This document shows, one piece after another, positions 1 through 6,392 of a stretch of DNA of 6,846 nucleotides. The stretch lies in the NCBI GenBank assembly GCA_947461015.1, contig CANHIR010000099.1, positions 1-6,846 of the forward strand. The letters are read 5' to 3'. Origin of the DNA: Bacteroidota bacterium. Lineage in GTDB: Bacteria > Bacteroidota > Bacteroidia > Chitinophagales > Chitinophagaceae. The notes below the pieces were generated by a model. The model ran no database searches and was not told where the DNA came from. It saw only the letters and a program-made list of their open reading frames with translations. Within the stretch, counting starts at the first letter, position 1; every line of letters starts with the position of its first letter. A program made the translations under genes and the position numbers.

Positions 1-1161
1 CTCGGTTTCAATTTGTGAAGTAAGGTTTTCTACAAAGTAACTTCCGGCTAGTGGATCGGCTGTATCTGTAACGCCACTTTCAAACGCTACTATTTGCTGG
101 GTTCTTAAGGCAATACTTGCTGCTTCTTGGGTAGGTAATCCTAGTGCTTCATCAAAACCATTGGTATGTAAACTCTGTGTGCCACCCAATACTGCAGCTA
201 GGGTTTGAACTGTTACACGACTAATATTGTTCAATGGTTGTTGTGCTGTTAATGTGGCACCACCTGTTTGTGTATGAAAACGTAGCATTAAGGCTTTCTC
301 GTCGGTTGCTCCCAATTCCTTCATAATGTTTGCCCACATTTTTCTTGCCGCTCTAAATTTGGCAACTTCTTCAAATAAGTTATTGTGTGCATTAAAAAAG
401 AAGGAGAGTCTTTTTCCAAATACGTTTATATCTAAACCTTTTTCCAAAGCAGCTTTAACATATGCCTTCCCATTACTTAATGTGAAAGCTATTTCTTGTA
501 CAGCCGTGCTACCTGCTTCTCTAATATGGTATCCAGAAATACTAATACTATTCCATTTGGGTAAATGTTGCCCACACCATTCAAAAATATCGGTAATAAT
601 GCGCATGGAATGTTTTGGAGGATAGATGTAAGTTCCTCTGGCTGCATATTCTTTTAAGATATCATTTTGAATAGTCCCTGCTAATTGCTTTATATCTATC
701 CCTCTCTTTTTGGCCAAGGCAACATAAAATGCCAATAATATAAAACTAGTAGCATTAATAGTCATGGATGTACTAATCTTATCCAATGGAATATCCTTGA
801 ATAAAATTTCCATATCTGCTAATGTACTAATGGATACACCCACTTTGCCTACTTCACCTTCAGAAATGCTATTATCTGGATCGTATCCAATTTGAGTAGG
901 CAAGTCAAATGCTACGCTTAAACCCATTACACCTTGTGATAATAAAAAGTGATATCGTTGGTTGCTTTCTTCTGCTGTAGAAAATCCAGCATACTGTCTC
1001 ATGGTCCAGAGTTTACCACGATACATATCTGCTTGAACACCTCTTGTATAGGGGTATGTACCAGGTAGCAATGACCCGTCTACATTTTCGGGTAAATCCT
1101 TTTGGGTATATACTTTTTGAATAGGGATACCACTATCTGTCTTTTTCACCTTTTCTTGCAT
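1..1161 (-). CDS. Methylmalonyl-CoA mutase family protein, large (catalytic) subunit, C-terminus cut by window edge
   Basis: This would be a coenzyme B12-dependent mutase interconverting methylmalonyl-CoA and succinyl-CoA (propionate and odd-chain/branched-chain carbon metabolism, cytosolic). 387 residues are visible from ATG at 1161; the gene continues past base 1. The TIM-barrel mutase domain is clear: YPYTRG at 36-41, WTMRQYAGF at 52-60, AFDLPTQ at 84-90, [10 protein letters not shown] at 162-171, GYHIREAGS at 210-218, and [19 protein letters not shown] near 339-357. By alignment from memory with the Propionibacterium enzyme, Y57, R175 and H212 correspond to Tyr89, Arg207 and His244. Tyr plus Arg fits methylmalonyl rather than isobutyryl substrate, where Phe and Gln are usual. 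GYHIREAGS is the wording typical of the short subunits of about 520-560 residues that lack the B12 domain, so a separate B12-binding subunit is likely elsewhere. An in-frame TTG at 1191 is the only upstream alternative start; the ATG fits the family better. Confidence 0.93.
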   Translation of the reverse strand, partial: MQEKVKKTDSGIPIQKVYTQKDLPENVDGSLLPGTYPYTRGVQADMYRGKLWTMRQYAGFSTAEESNQRYHFLLSQGVMGLSVAFDLPTQIGYDPDNSISEGEVGKVGVSISTLADMEILFKDIPLDKISTSMTINATSFILLAFYVALAKKRGIDIKQLAGTIQNDILKEYAARGTYIYPPKHSMRIITDIFEWCGQHLPKWNSISISGYHIREAGSTAVQEIAFTLSNGKAYVKAALEKGLDINVFGKRLSFFFNAHNNLFEEVAKFRAARKMWANIMKELGATDEKALMLRFHTQTGGATLTAQQPLNNISRVTVQTLAAVLGGTQSLHTNGFDEALGLPTQEAASIALRTQQIVAFESGVTDTADPLAGSYFVENLTSQIETE

Positions 1162-1176
1162 ACTACAAATTACGAA

Positions 1177-1214
1177 AAAATAGGAGTCCAATCAACTGTT
1201 AATATTCCTATTTT
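1177..1214. repeat. Inverted repeat in the divergent spacer (9-bp perfect arms)
   Basis: AAAATAGGA at 1177-1185 is matched by its exact reverse complement TCCTATTTT at 1206-1214, with a 20-base spacer and arm centres 29 bp apart. CG flanks both arms (1173-1174 and 1215-1216), the left one displaced by two extra A. It lies between the mutase start (1161) and the -7 box of the iron-sulfur gene (1252), so it could be an operator for a dimeric regulator. The arms are AT-rich, so chance is possible. Confidence 0.4.
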
Positions 1215-1251
1215 CGAAATTTTAGATAAATGTCATTTCCGATACTTGTTG

Positions 1252-1259
1252 TATTTTTG
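1252..1259 (+). promoter_or_regulatory. Bacteroidota-type -7 box for the A-type iron-sulfur carrier gene
   Basis: TATTTTTG matches the Bacteroidota -7 consensus TAnnTTTG exactly. It sits 20 bases upstream of the ATG at 1280, which predicts a leader of roughly 15 bases. I see no clear TTG-type -33 element at the expected distance, so the call rests on the -7 box and its position. AGGA at 1274-1277 is too close to the start to be a normal Shine-Dalgarno site. Confidence 0.5.
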
Positions 1260-1279
1260 TAATTATAAATACATAGGAT

Positions 1280-1630
1280 ATGTCAATTGATTCAATAATA
1301 AAAACGCCAGTAAATTTCACCCATTCTGCAGTAGCTGAATTAACCCGTTTAATGGCTGAGCCAGGATTTGATCAACAACAAAAATTAAGGGTGGGTGTGA
1401 AAGGCGGTGGATGTTCAGGTATGACTTATGTGTTAGGTTTTGATATTCCCAAAGAAGGAGACTTGCAGTTTGTTTTTGAGGGAATTCCTTGTTGCATGGA
1501 GGTGGCTCATCAAATATACTTACACAATATGTCCATTGACTGGCAGGGTGGCTTAAATAGCCGTGGATTTACCTTTAACAACCCCAATGCATCCAGTACT
1601 TGTGGATGCGGAACCAGCTTCGCAGTATAA
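1280..1630 (+). CDS. A-type iron-sulfur cluster carrier/assembly protein (IscA/ErpA/SufA, HesB family)
   Basis: A 116-residue protein, normal length for the family. A-type carriers accept Fe-S clusters from the SUF or ISC scaffold and deliver them to client enzymes in the cytosol. The three cluster-binding cysteines are present: C45 in GGGCSG (42-47), and C108 and C110 in the terminal TCGCGTSF (107-114). The usual RGFTFNNPNA segment (95-104) precedes the CGCG motif. The odd point is an extra adjacent pair, C71-C72, in GIPCCM (68-73), where family members normally carry valine, aspartate or similar residues. The sequence alone does not separate IscA, ErpA and SufA; no scaffold or desulfurase gene lies next to it, so it is a stand-alone gene. 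It is divergent from the mutase gene and convergent with secDF. The start follows a -7 box by 20 bases and places the conserved N-terminus correctly. Confidence 0.95.
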   Translation: MSIDSIIKTPVNFTHSAVAELTRLMAEPGFDQQQKLRVGVKGGGCSGMTYVLGFDIPKEGDLQFVFEGIPCCMEVAHQIYLHNMSIDWQGGLNSRGFTFNNPNASSTCGCGTSFAV

Positions 1631-1660
1631 AAAGGCCCCACTTGATGTGAGGCCTTTTTT
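1629..1660. terminator. Bidirectional intrinsic terminator between the iron-sulfur carrier gene and secDF
   Basis: Arms 1629-1641 and 1647-1659 form an A/T-flanked GGCC stem with loop TTGAT (1642-1646), and T runs exit it on both strands. The left arm begins inside the TAA stop of the upstream gene, so there is no spacer on that side. C1638 opposite A1650 is a mismatch in plus-strand RNA but becomes a G-U pair in minus-strand RNA. The hairpin should therefore work somewhat better for secDF transcripts. Confidence 0.85.
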
Positions 1661-1678
1661 ATTCAAAACATGTAAGGT

Positions 1679-4657
1679 TTATTTCTTTTTGCTTTCTGCT
1701 TTTCCCAACGGTCTGCTTTTTGCAAAGTCAACCAATACAGGTGCCGCTACAAAGATAGAAGAGTAAGTACCTGTGATTACACCAATTAACATTGCAAAAG
1801 AGAATCCTCTTGTTACTTCACCACCAAAGATGAATAAAATTAAAATTACTAAAAATACAGTTAATGAAGTCATAACGGTACGACTTAAAGTTTCATTAAT
1901 CGCTCTGTTAATTACTGTAGCATTGTCTGAACCCTTCATTAATTTAGAATCTTCACGTATACGGTCATATACAATTACGGTATCGTTCATGGAGAATCCA
2001 ATTACGGTTAAAATGGCTGCAATAAAATGCTGATCAATCTCTAATGGGAAAGGAACTACTTTTCTTAAGAAACTAAATACAATTAATGTTACGAAAACGT
2101 CGTGTAGTAAAGAGAAGATGGTACCTAAAGAGTATCTCCAATCACGGAAACGAATAAAGATGTATAAACAAATTGCAATTAAAGCGAAGATTGTTGCATT
2201 CGTAGCTCCTTTTTTTAACTCATCAGAGATAGATGGCAATACTGTTTGAGAGCTTTGTTTATACTTTTCATCAAATTCTTTAAAGCTAGTACCTGTAGGT
2301 AAATATTTGCTTAATCCTTGGAATAATTTAGTTTCAACTTCCTGATCAACCTCTTTGCCTTGTTTCTTAATTAAATAAGAGGTAGTGATATTAATTTGAT
2401 TTTTTGTATCAACTGTTTTTACAATTGGAGCTTCCCCCTCAAAAACAGTTTTTAATTCGTTTCTGATTTCTTCAGTATTAACAGCTTTATTAAACTTTAT
2501 CGTGTAGCTTCTTCCTCCAGAAAATTCAACACCTTCGTCAAAACCATTGAAAAAGGATGCAATACCTAAAACAAGCACTACGGCCGATAACATATATGCA
2601 TACTTTCTAAATTCAATAAATTTGAAAGAAGCGTGTTTAAAAATGGATCTTGATACTTTTGTAAAATATTCAAAGTGTCTATTCTTACTTGTATAAATAT
2701 CCGTTATTAATCGAGAAACTAAGATTCCACAGAACAATGATAATAATATACCAATAATTTGTGTGGTAGCGAATCCAAGTACTGGACCCAATCCAAAGCT
2801 TGCTAAAATAATTGCGGTTAAAAGGGTAGTAACGTGAGCATCCAATACAGGAGACATAGAACGTTTGTAACCATCCGATACCGCCATTTGATAGCTTTTG
2901 CCTTTGGTTAATTCCTCTTTAATTCTTTCAAAAATAATTACGTTGGTATCTACTGCCATACCAATGGTTAACACCAAACCTGCAATACCTGGTGCTGTTA
3001 AAGTAAATCCTAAAGCACTTAATATACCAACAGTGAATAGTAAGTTTAAGACCAAAGCAATATTTGCAACAATGCCACCTGTGTTAAAGTACAATAACAT
3101 TAAAGCAAAAATTACTAAGAAGGCAATACCAAATGACATTAAGCCTCCTTGAATAGTTGATTTACCTAAGGTTGGACCAACTAATTGCTCTTGAACAATT
3201 TTTGCACTTGTAGGCAATGCACCAATATTTAAAATGTCCACCAAGTCTTGCGCAGAATTGATAGTATAGTTACCACTAATAGATGAGTTACCTCCTGTAA
3301 TAGGTTCGTTTACATTAGGTGCAGAATAAACGATATTATCTAAAACAATGGCAATGGGTTTTCCTACATTTTTAGTAGTCATTTTGGCCCAGGCACGTGC
3401 AGCATTATCTGTCATGTCCATTTTAATATCAATCTTTCCCATTTCATTGGTACCTACAATTGCTTTTCTTACAACATCTCCCTCTAATTCAGCTTGACCA
3501 TTTTCAAGTGTTCTTATTGCATATAGTGGAAATTCATTTTTTAATTTTGGATCTGCAGATTCATTTGGTAAACCATACATGAATACCAAGTTAGATGGGA
3601 ATTTAGATTTTACTTCTGGTAATTTTAAATAATCATTGAATTTTGCAGTATCTCTTTTTGTAACCGTACCAAAAAATGATGCATTACCTTGACTTTGGTC
3701 TGCATGTAACAAGGTTAATAAGGGATTTTTATTTAAAAGGGCTTTTGCAGTATCTAATTTAACTGTACCATTGGTGTCTTTAATACCAGCAATATTAAGC
3801 TCGATTAATTTATCAGCTTCAATTAAGCCACCAACGATATCTTTATTTTCTTTTGTATAAACTTCAAAAAATTGAAGATTTGCAGTGGATTGAAGGTTTG
3901 AACGAACTCTTTCCTTATCTGTAACACCAGCCAATTCAATATTAATAATTCCTTTGCTTTCGATTGGATTAATATTAGGAGAAGCCAATCCAAATTTGTC
4001 AATACGTTGTCTAAGTTTCTTTACAGTTCCTTCAAATGCTTTTTTAGATTGTGTTCTTAAATAAGAGGCAACTTCGTCATTTGAACTTTCTGGTTTAATT
4101 ACTAAAACACCGTCTTCTTCACTTCTACTTGAGAATAATGGAGCTAATTTTCCATTTGGATCAATTGCTTTATACTCATCCATGAACAGGCTAATTAAAT
4201 CAGCACTACTATTTGCTTTTTTAGCCACCGCATTGTTCAAAGCAGTGTTCAAGCTTGGATCTTTAGAATAATTAGATAATGTTTTTATTAAACCATCAAT
4301 ACTTACTTCCATGGTTACACTCATACCACCTTGTAAATCAAGGCCTAACATTAACTCTTTTTCTTTAGCACTAGCATAAGTAGTTAGCCCAAAAAACAAT
4401 TTGGTGTCTTTTGTACTGTCTAATAAGTTTTTGTAATAAGTTTTCTTTACATCGTTGATACTATCTGTATAAAATGCTTGTTTTTCCTTATCTGAAGGGT
4501 ATTTTTGCTCCGCAGTAGGGAATTGCTTAGCCCATAGCGTTGCTTTGGCATCCATTGCTTTTTCGTGCTTGTAAACGAAATAAGTAAATGACAATTGATA
4601 GATACAAATTAAAATAAGCGCAATTGCAAAAAAGCGCACTAATCCTTTGAGTTGCAT
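1679..4657 (-). CDS. secDF: Protein translocase subunit SecDF (fused SecD and SecF)
   Basis: A 992-residue inner-membrane RND-type protein that works with SecYEG, using proton flow to complete export of secreted proteins. The SecD half has a first helix at about 7-27, then a long periplasmic part (about 28-503) containing LGLDLQGG (104-111), ELAGVTDKERV (241-251) and LNIGALPTSAKI (476-487). Five helices follow between about 504 and 652, including TIGMAVDTNVIIFERIKEE (564-582) with D570, the proton-path aspartate position. The SecF half starts near 672: helix 686-704, EFSGG (711-715), then five helices from about 820 to 975, with HDV (852-854) and the SecF signature around FSMNDTVIVYDRIRE (888-902), including D892 and R899. 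Twelve helices and the fused form fit Bacteroidota SecDF, and no key residue appears to be missing. It lies 71 bases downstream of the FKBP gene on the same strand, probably with its own promoter as well. Confidence 0.98.
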   Translation of the reverse strand: MQLKGLVRFFAIALILICIYQLSFTYFVYKHEKAMDAKATLWAKQFPTAEQKYPSDKEKQAFYTDSINDVKKTYYKNLLDSTKDTKLFFGLTTYASAKEKELMLGLDLQGGMSVTMEVSIDGLIKTLSNYSKDPSLNTALNNAVAKKANSSADLISLFMDEYKAIDPNGKLAPLFSSRSEEDGVLVIKPESSNDEVASYLRTQSKKAFEGTVKKLRQRIDKFGLASPNINPIESKGIINIELAGVTDKERVRSNLQSTANLQFFEVYTKENKDIVGGLIEADKLIELNIAGIKDTNGTVKLDTAKALLNKNPLLTLLHADQSQGNASFFGTVTKRDTAKFNDYLKLPEVKSKFPSNLVFMYGLPNESADPKLKNEFPLYAIRTLENGQAELEGDVVRKAIVGTNEMGKIDIKMDMTDNAARAWAKMTTKNVGKPIAIVLDNIVYSAPNVNEPITGGNSSISGNYTINSAQDLVDILNIGALPTSAKIVQEQLVGPTLGKSTIQGGLMSFGIAFLVIFALMLLYFNTGGIVANIALVLNLLFTVGILSALGFTLTAPGIAGLVLTIGMAVDTNVIIFERIKEELTKGKSYQMAVSDGYKRSMSPVLDAHVTTLLTAIILASFGLGPVLGFATTQIIGILLSLFCGILVSRLITDIYTSKNRHFEYFTKVSRSIFKHASFKFIEFRKYAYMLSAVVLVLGIASFFNGFDEGVEFSGGRSYTIKFNKAVNTEEIRNELKTVFEGEAPIVKTVDTKNQINITTSYLIKKQGKEVDQEVETKLFQGLSKYLPTGTSFKEFDEKYKQSSQTVLPSISDELKKGATNATIFALIAICLYIFIRFRDWRYSLGTIFSLLHDVFVTLIVFSFLRKVVPFPLEIDQHFIAAILTVIGFSMNDTVIVYDRIREDSKLMKGSDNATVINRAINETLSRTVMTSLTVFLVILILFIFGGEVTRGFSFAMLIGVITGTYSSIFVAAPVLVDFAKSRPLGKAESKKK

Positions 4658-4686
4658 AATAGTTTGGTTAACTGATTTTTAGTCGG

Positions 4687-4694
4687 CAAATATA
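4687..4694 (-). promoter_or_regulatory. Bacteroidota-type -7 box for secDF
   Basis: Read on the minus strand the sequence is TATATTTG, an exact match to TAnnTTTG, ending 29 bases before the secDF ATG at 4657. The predicted leader is about 25 bases. No TTG element is found at the ideal distance; the nearest strong one is about 24 bases upstream of the box, a little too far. It lies in the spacer after the FKBP gene and may give secDF expression independent of the upstream genes. Confidence 0.5.
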
Positions 4695-4728
4695 ATGGAA
4701 ACAAGCGAAAAATTGGGCCAAAAAGGCA

Positions 4729-5205
4729 TTATTTTACGGCCGTCAACTTGATATTAAAATAGAGTGGGGCATTGCCTGGAATTGATCCAGCTCCAGAGGC
4801 ACCATAGCCTAAAGAGGAAGGAATAAGCACCTTAATTTCTCCACCAACTCCAATTTTTGGTACCGCAATTTGCCATCCCTTAATTAATTGGTTCAATGGA
4901 TAGGTAATTGTACCAGCATCAAATTGATTCCCATTCATTAAGGTTCCTACATAAGTTACTGTAATAGTGTTGTTTATAGTAGGTTTGGTTGAATTGCCTG
5001 GTGTTATAATTTCGTATAATATGCCAGTTGCATCAGTGGTATAAGTTATATTATTTTTTTTAGCGTATGAAACCATTTGCTCTTGCTCACTTACACTGTC
5101 CTTGCTGCAACCATTTATTAAAAATATTGCCAATAAAGCTGAAAAAATGGGCAAAATTTGAGAAAATAGGCCCTTTTTGATTGATTTTGATGTAAAAATG
5201 GTCAT
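4729..5205 (-). CDS. FKBP-type peptidyl-prolyl cis-trans isomerase, predicted lipoprotein
   Basis: A 158-residue protein predicted to speed proline isomerisation in exported proteins. The N-terminus (KSIKKG, then a hydrophobic stretch at about 14-30) ends in the lipobox LINGC, with C33 as the lipidated cysteine. A single FKBP domain fills about 78-158. Comparison with human FKBP12 pocket residues, from memory, gives Y85, F95, D96, I108, W111, Y134, I142 and F150 conserved, while the Phe46 position appears to be Leu (L104). The catalytic pocket therefore looks intact. The signature YVGTLMNGNQFDAG spans 85-98 and LGYGASG spans 132-138. The residues after the cysteine, S-K-D, only weakly resemble the acidic surface-export signals of Bacteroidota lipoproteins, so the protein may face the periplasm or the surface. 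Its ATG overlaps the stop of the upstream membrane-protein gene as ATGA, implying translational coupling. secDF follows 71 bases downstream. Confidence 0.95.
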   Translation of the reverse strand: MTIFTSKSIKKGLFSQILPIFSALLAIFLINGCSKDSVSEQEQMVSYAKKNNITYTTDATGILYEIITPGNSTKPTINNTITVTYVGTLMNGNQFDAGTITYPLNQLIKGWQIAVPKIGVGGEIKVLIPSSLGYGASGAGSIPGNAPLYFNIKLTAVK

Positions 5206-5513
5206 TTTTTGTTTTTTATATTTTTTAATTCTTGAAATCTTTGTTCATTCATTTCGGTAGTAAATTGCTGGTATAGCCATCCAAATCCTATCGAAATTGT
5301 AATAATTGCAATAATAATCCAAATTTCATTACCCCTGCTATTTGCCACCATGTTTGCTCTTTCATACCATCCCATTTCAGTGATAAATAAAACCAACACG
5401 CCTAAACTTAAACCAACACTTAAGCCCCTTAAGAAGGGACGTTTTTTGTAATTGGGTTTTTGTCTCTCTTTTTCCCATTGTTCGTAAAATTGTTCTTCTT
5501 CCGGACTTATCAT
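5202..5513 (-). CDS. Small two-helix membrane protein of unknown function
   Basis: A 103-residue protein that I do not recognise as a named family. The first 25 residues are charged and hydrophilic (PEEEQFYEQWEKER at 4-17). A basic patch (K23, K24, R25, R29) leads into helix 1 at about 29-46. A short polar loop (about 47-62) is followed by helix 2 at about 63-81, and the tail is charged and ends in lysines (KNIKNKK). The positive residues at both ends suggest both termini are in the cytoplasm. It reads as a real gene: its stop overlaps the FKBP start by four bases (ATGA), a strong -7 box lies just upstream, and its composition suits a membrane protein. Its place ahead of FKBP and secDF hints at a role near protein export or the envelope, but that is only context. 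The start at 5513 is the only reasonable one in this frame. Confidence 0.8.
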   Translation of the reverse strand: MISPEEEQFYEQWEKERQKPNYKKRPFLRGLSVGLSLGVLVLFITEMGWYERANMVANSRGNEIWIIIAIITISIGFGWLYQQFTTEMNEQRFQELKNIKNKK

Positions 5514-5517
5514 AATG

Positions 5518-5525
5518 CAAATTTA
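5518..5525 (-). promoter_or_regulatory. -7 box directly upstream of the membrane protein-FKBP genes (near-leaderless)
   Basis: On the minus strand the sequence is TAAATTTG, an exact TAnnTTTG match. Only the four bases CATT separate it from the ATG at 5513. Because transcription in this phylum starts a few bases after the box, the mRNA would begin at or within about two bases of the start codon. No convincing -33 TTG is seen at the ideal distance. Confidence 0.45.
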
Positions 5526-5591
5526 TGGAATGATCATAATAATATAAGACCCAAAGCGTACTTTTAATTTTTAAATACAAACAGGCGCTTT

Positions 5592-6317
5592 ATGAAAAAT
5601 GTCTTTCAAAAATGGGGAATAACCATTTATCTACTTTTATTGTGTACACACTTATATGCTCAAATTTTAGGAGCAAATTTTACCATCCTACAGTTTATAA
5701 CAAAAGCTTCATTACTTCCAACTTTAATATTGTATATGGTATGCCAAGATTTTTTTGAAAATGCTTCAAAAGAAAAGTGGATTATTTTAATGGCCATGTT
5801 TGGATCCTTTTTAGGAGATGTATTATTGACTTTTGATCATTTATTTATCATTGGCATGGTTACTTTTATGACAACGCATATTTTTAACATTATCATGTTT
5901 AATAAGATCAATTCAATGTGGAATCCAAAGTCAAAAAAGTTTTTATCTTACTCCATTATCTTACTTGCATTTTGTGTTTTTATTTATTTGAGACTAAATG
6001 CTGCTATGGGTAAATTAATTTATCCAATCCTAGTTTATATGCTACTCATATGTAGTGCTGCATTGATGGCTATTCAAGCAGGGTTTAATGAAAAATCATT
6101 TCTTATTTCAAAACTTTTTTGGCTCCCTGGAATGTTGTTCTTTATTGCTTCTGATACTGTTTTGGCGTTTAATAAATTTAGTTGGTCAGTGCATCATCCA
6201 GTTGAAAATATTGGATTAATTACAATGTTAACATACGGTCTTGCACAACTTATGTTAGCAAAAGGATTTCAACTTTATTTTAAATTAAATGTAAATAAAA
6301 ACGAACCTGTTATTTAA
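5592..6317 (+). CDS. YhhN/TMEM86-family integral membrane protein (lysoplasmalogenase-like)
   Basis: A 241-residue protein with eight predicted helices at about 8-24, 32-51, 64-80, 84-104, 117-134, 143-162, 172-192 and 204-224, as expected for this family. Family landmarks are visible: KASLLPTLILY (38-48), GSFLGDVLLTF (71-81) with D76, IIGMVTFMTTHIFNI (86-100), the YPILVYMLL segment (144-152), FFIASDTVLAFNKFS (183-197) with D188, and LITMLTYGLAQLMLAKG (209-225). Characterised members (TMEM86A/B and some bacterial YhhN proteins) hydrolyse the vinyl-ether bond of lysoplasmalogens. D76 and D188 are the conserved acidic residues expected at the active site, though the substrate here is not shown. 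The gene is transcribed alone, divergently from the FKBP/secDF group, and ends at a shared terminator facing groEL. The start has a weak AGG six bases upstream; no full -7 box is seen, only 7-of-8 matches at 5559-5566 and 5565-5572. Confidence 0.88.
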   Translation: MKNVFQKWGITIYLLLLCTHLYAQILGANFTILQFITKASLLPTLILYMVCQDFFENASKEKWIILMAMFGSFLGDVLLTFDHLFIIGMVTFMTTHIFNIIMFNKINSMWNPKSKKFLSYSIILLAFCVFIYLRLNAAMGKLIYPILVYMLLICSAALMAIQAGFNEKSFLISKLFWLPGMLFFIASDTVLAFNKFSWSVHHPVENIGLITMLTYGLAQLMLAKGFQLYFKLNVNKNEPVI

Positions 6318-6331
6318 AAGTAATAATAACA

Positions 6332-6363
6332 AAAAAAGGCCCCTCTAAAGAGGAGCCTTTTTT
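6332..6363. terminator. Bidirectional intrinsic terminator between the YhhN-family gene and groEL
   Basis: Arms 6332-6345 and 6350-6363 pair around a four-base loop (6346-6349), with an A run on one side and a T run on the other, so either strand yields a hairpin followed by U residues. C6341 opposite A6354 mismatches in plus-strand RNA, but the same position forms a G-U pair in minus-strand RNA. The hairpin is therefore slightly stronger for groEL transcripts. It lies 14 bases after the YhhN-family stop and 29 bases beyond the groEL stop. Confidence 0.85.
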
Positions 6364-6392
6364 ATTTGCATGCTATTTATAGCAAATGAATT

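Noticed and set aside
326..625. Plus-strand open frame of 99 codons inside the mutase gene
   Set aside because: It lies wholly antisense to a well-conserved mutase domain and has no recognisable protein features; it is a shadow of the real gene.
1102..1290. Plus-strand open frame of 62 codons across the divergent spacer into the iron-sulfur gene
   Set aside because: It overlaps the mutase start antisense and the real iron-sulfur start in another frame, and its translation is low-complexity and family-less.
4707..4741. GGCC-containing stretch after the FKBP gene considered as a terminator
   Set aside because: Only three or four base pairs form, with a long or T-only loop and no stable stem, far weaker than the two terminators called.
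5530..5537. Eight-base palindrome ATGATCAT just upstream of the -7 box at 5518-5525
   Set aside because: Symmetry stops at eight bases and the surroundings are AT-rich, so chance explains it; too little to call an operator.
5377..5580. Minus-strand open frame of 67 codons overlapping the two-helix membrane protein and the divergent spacer
   Set aside because: It competes in a different frame with the better-supported gene that has the -7 box and the ATGA overlap; no promoter or family supports it.
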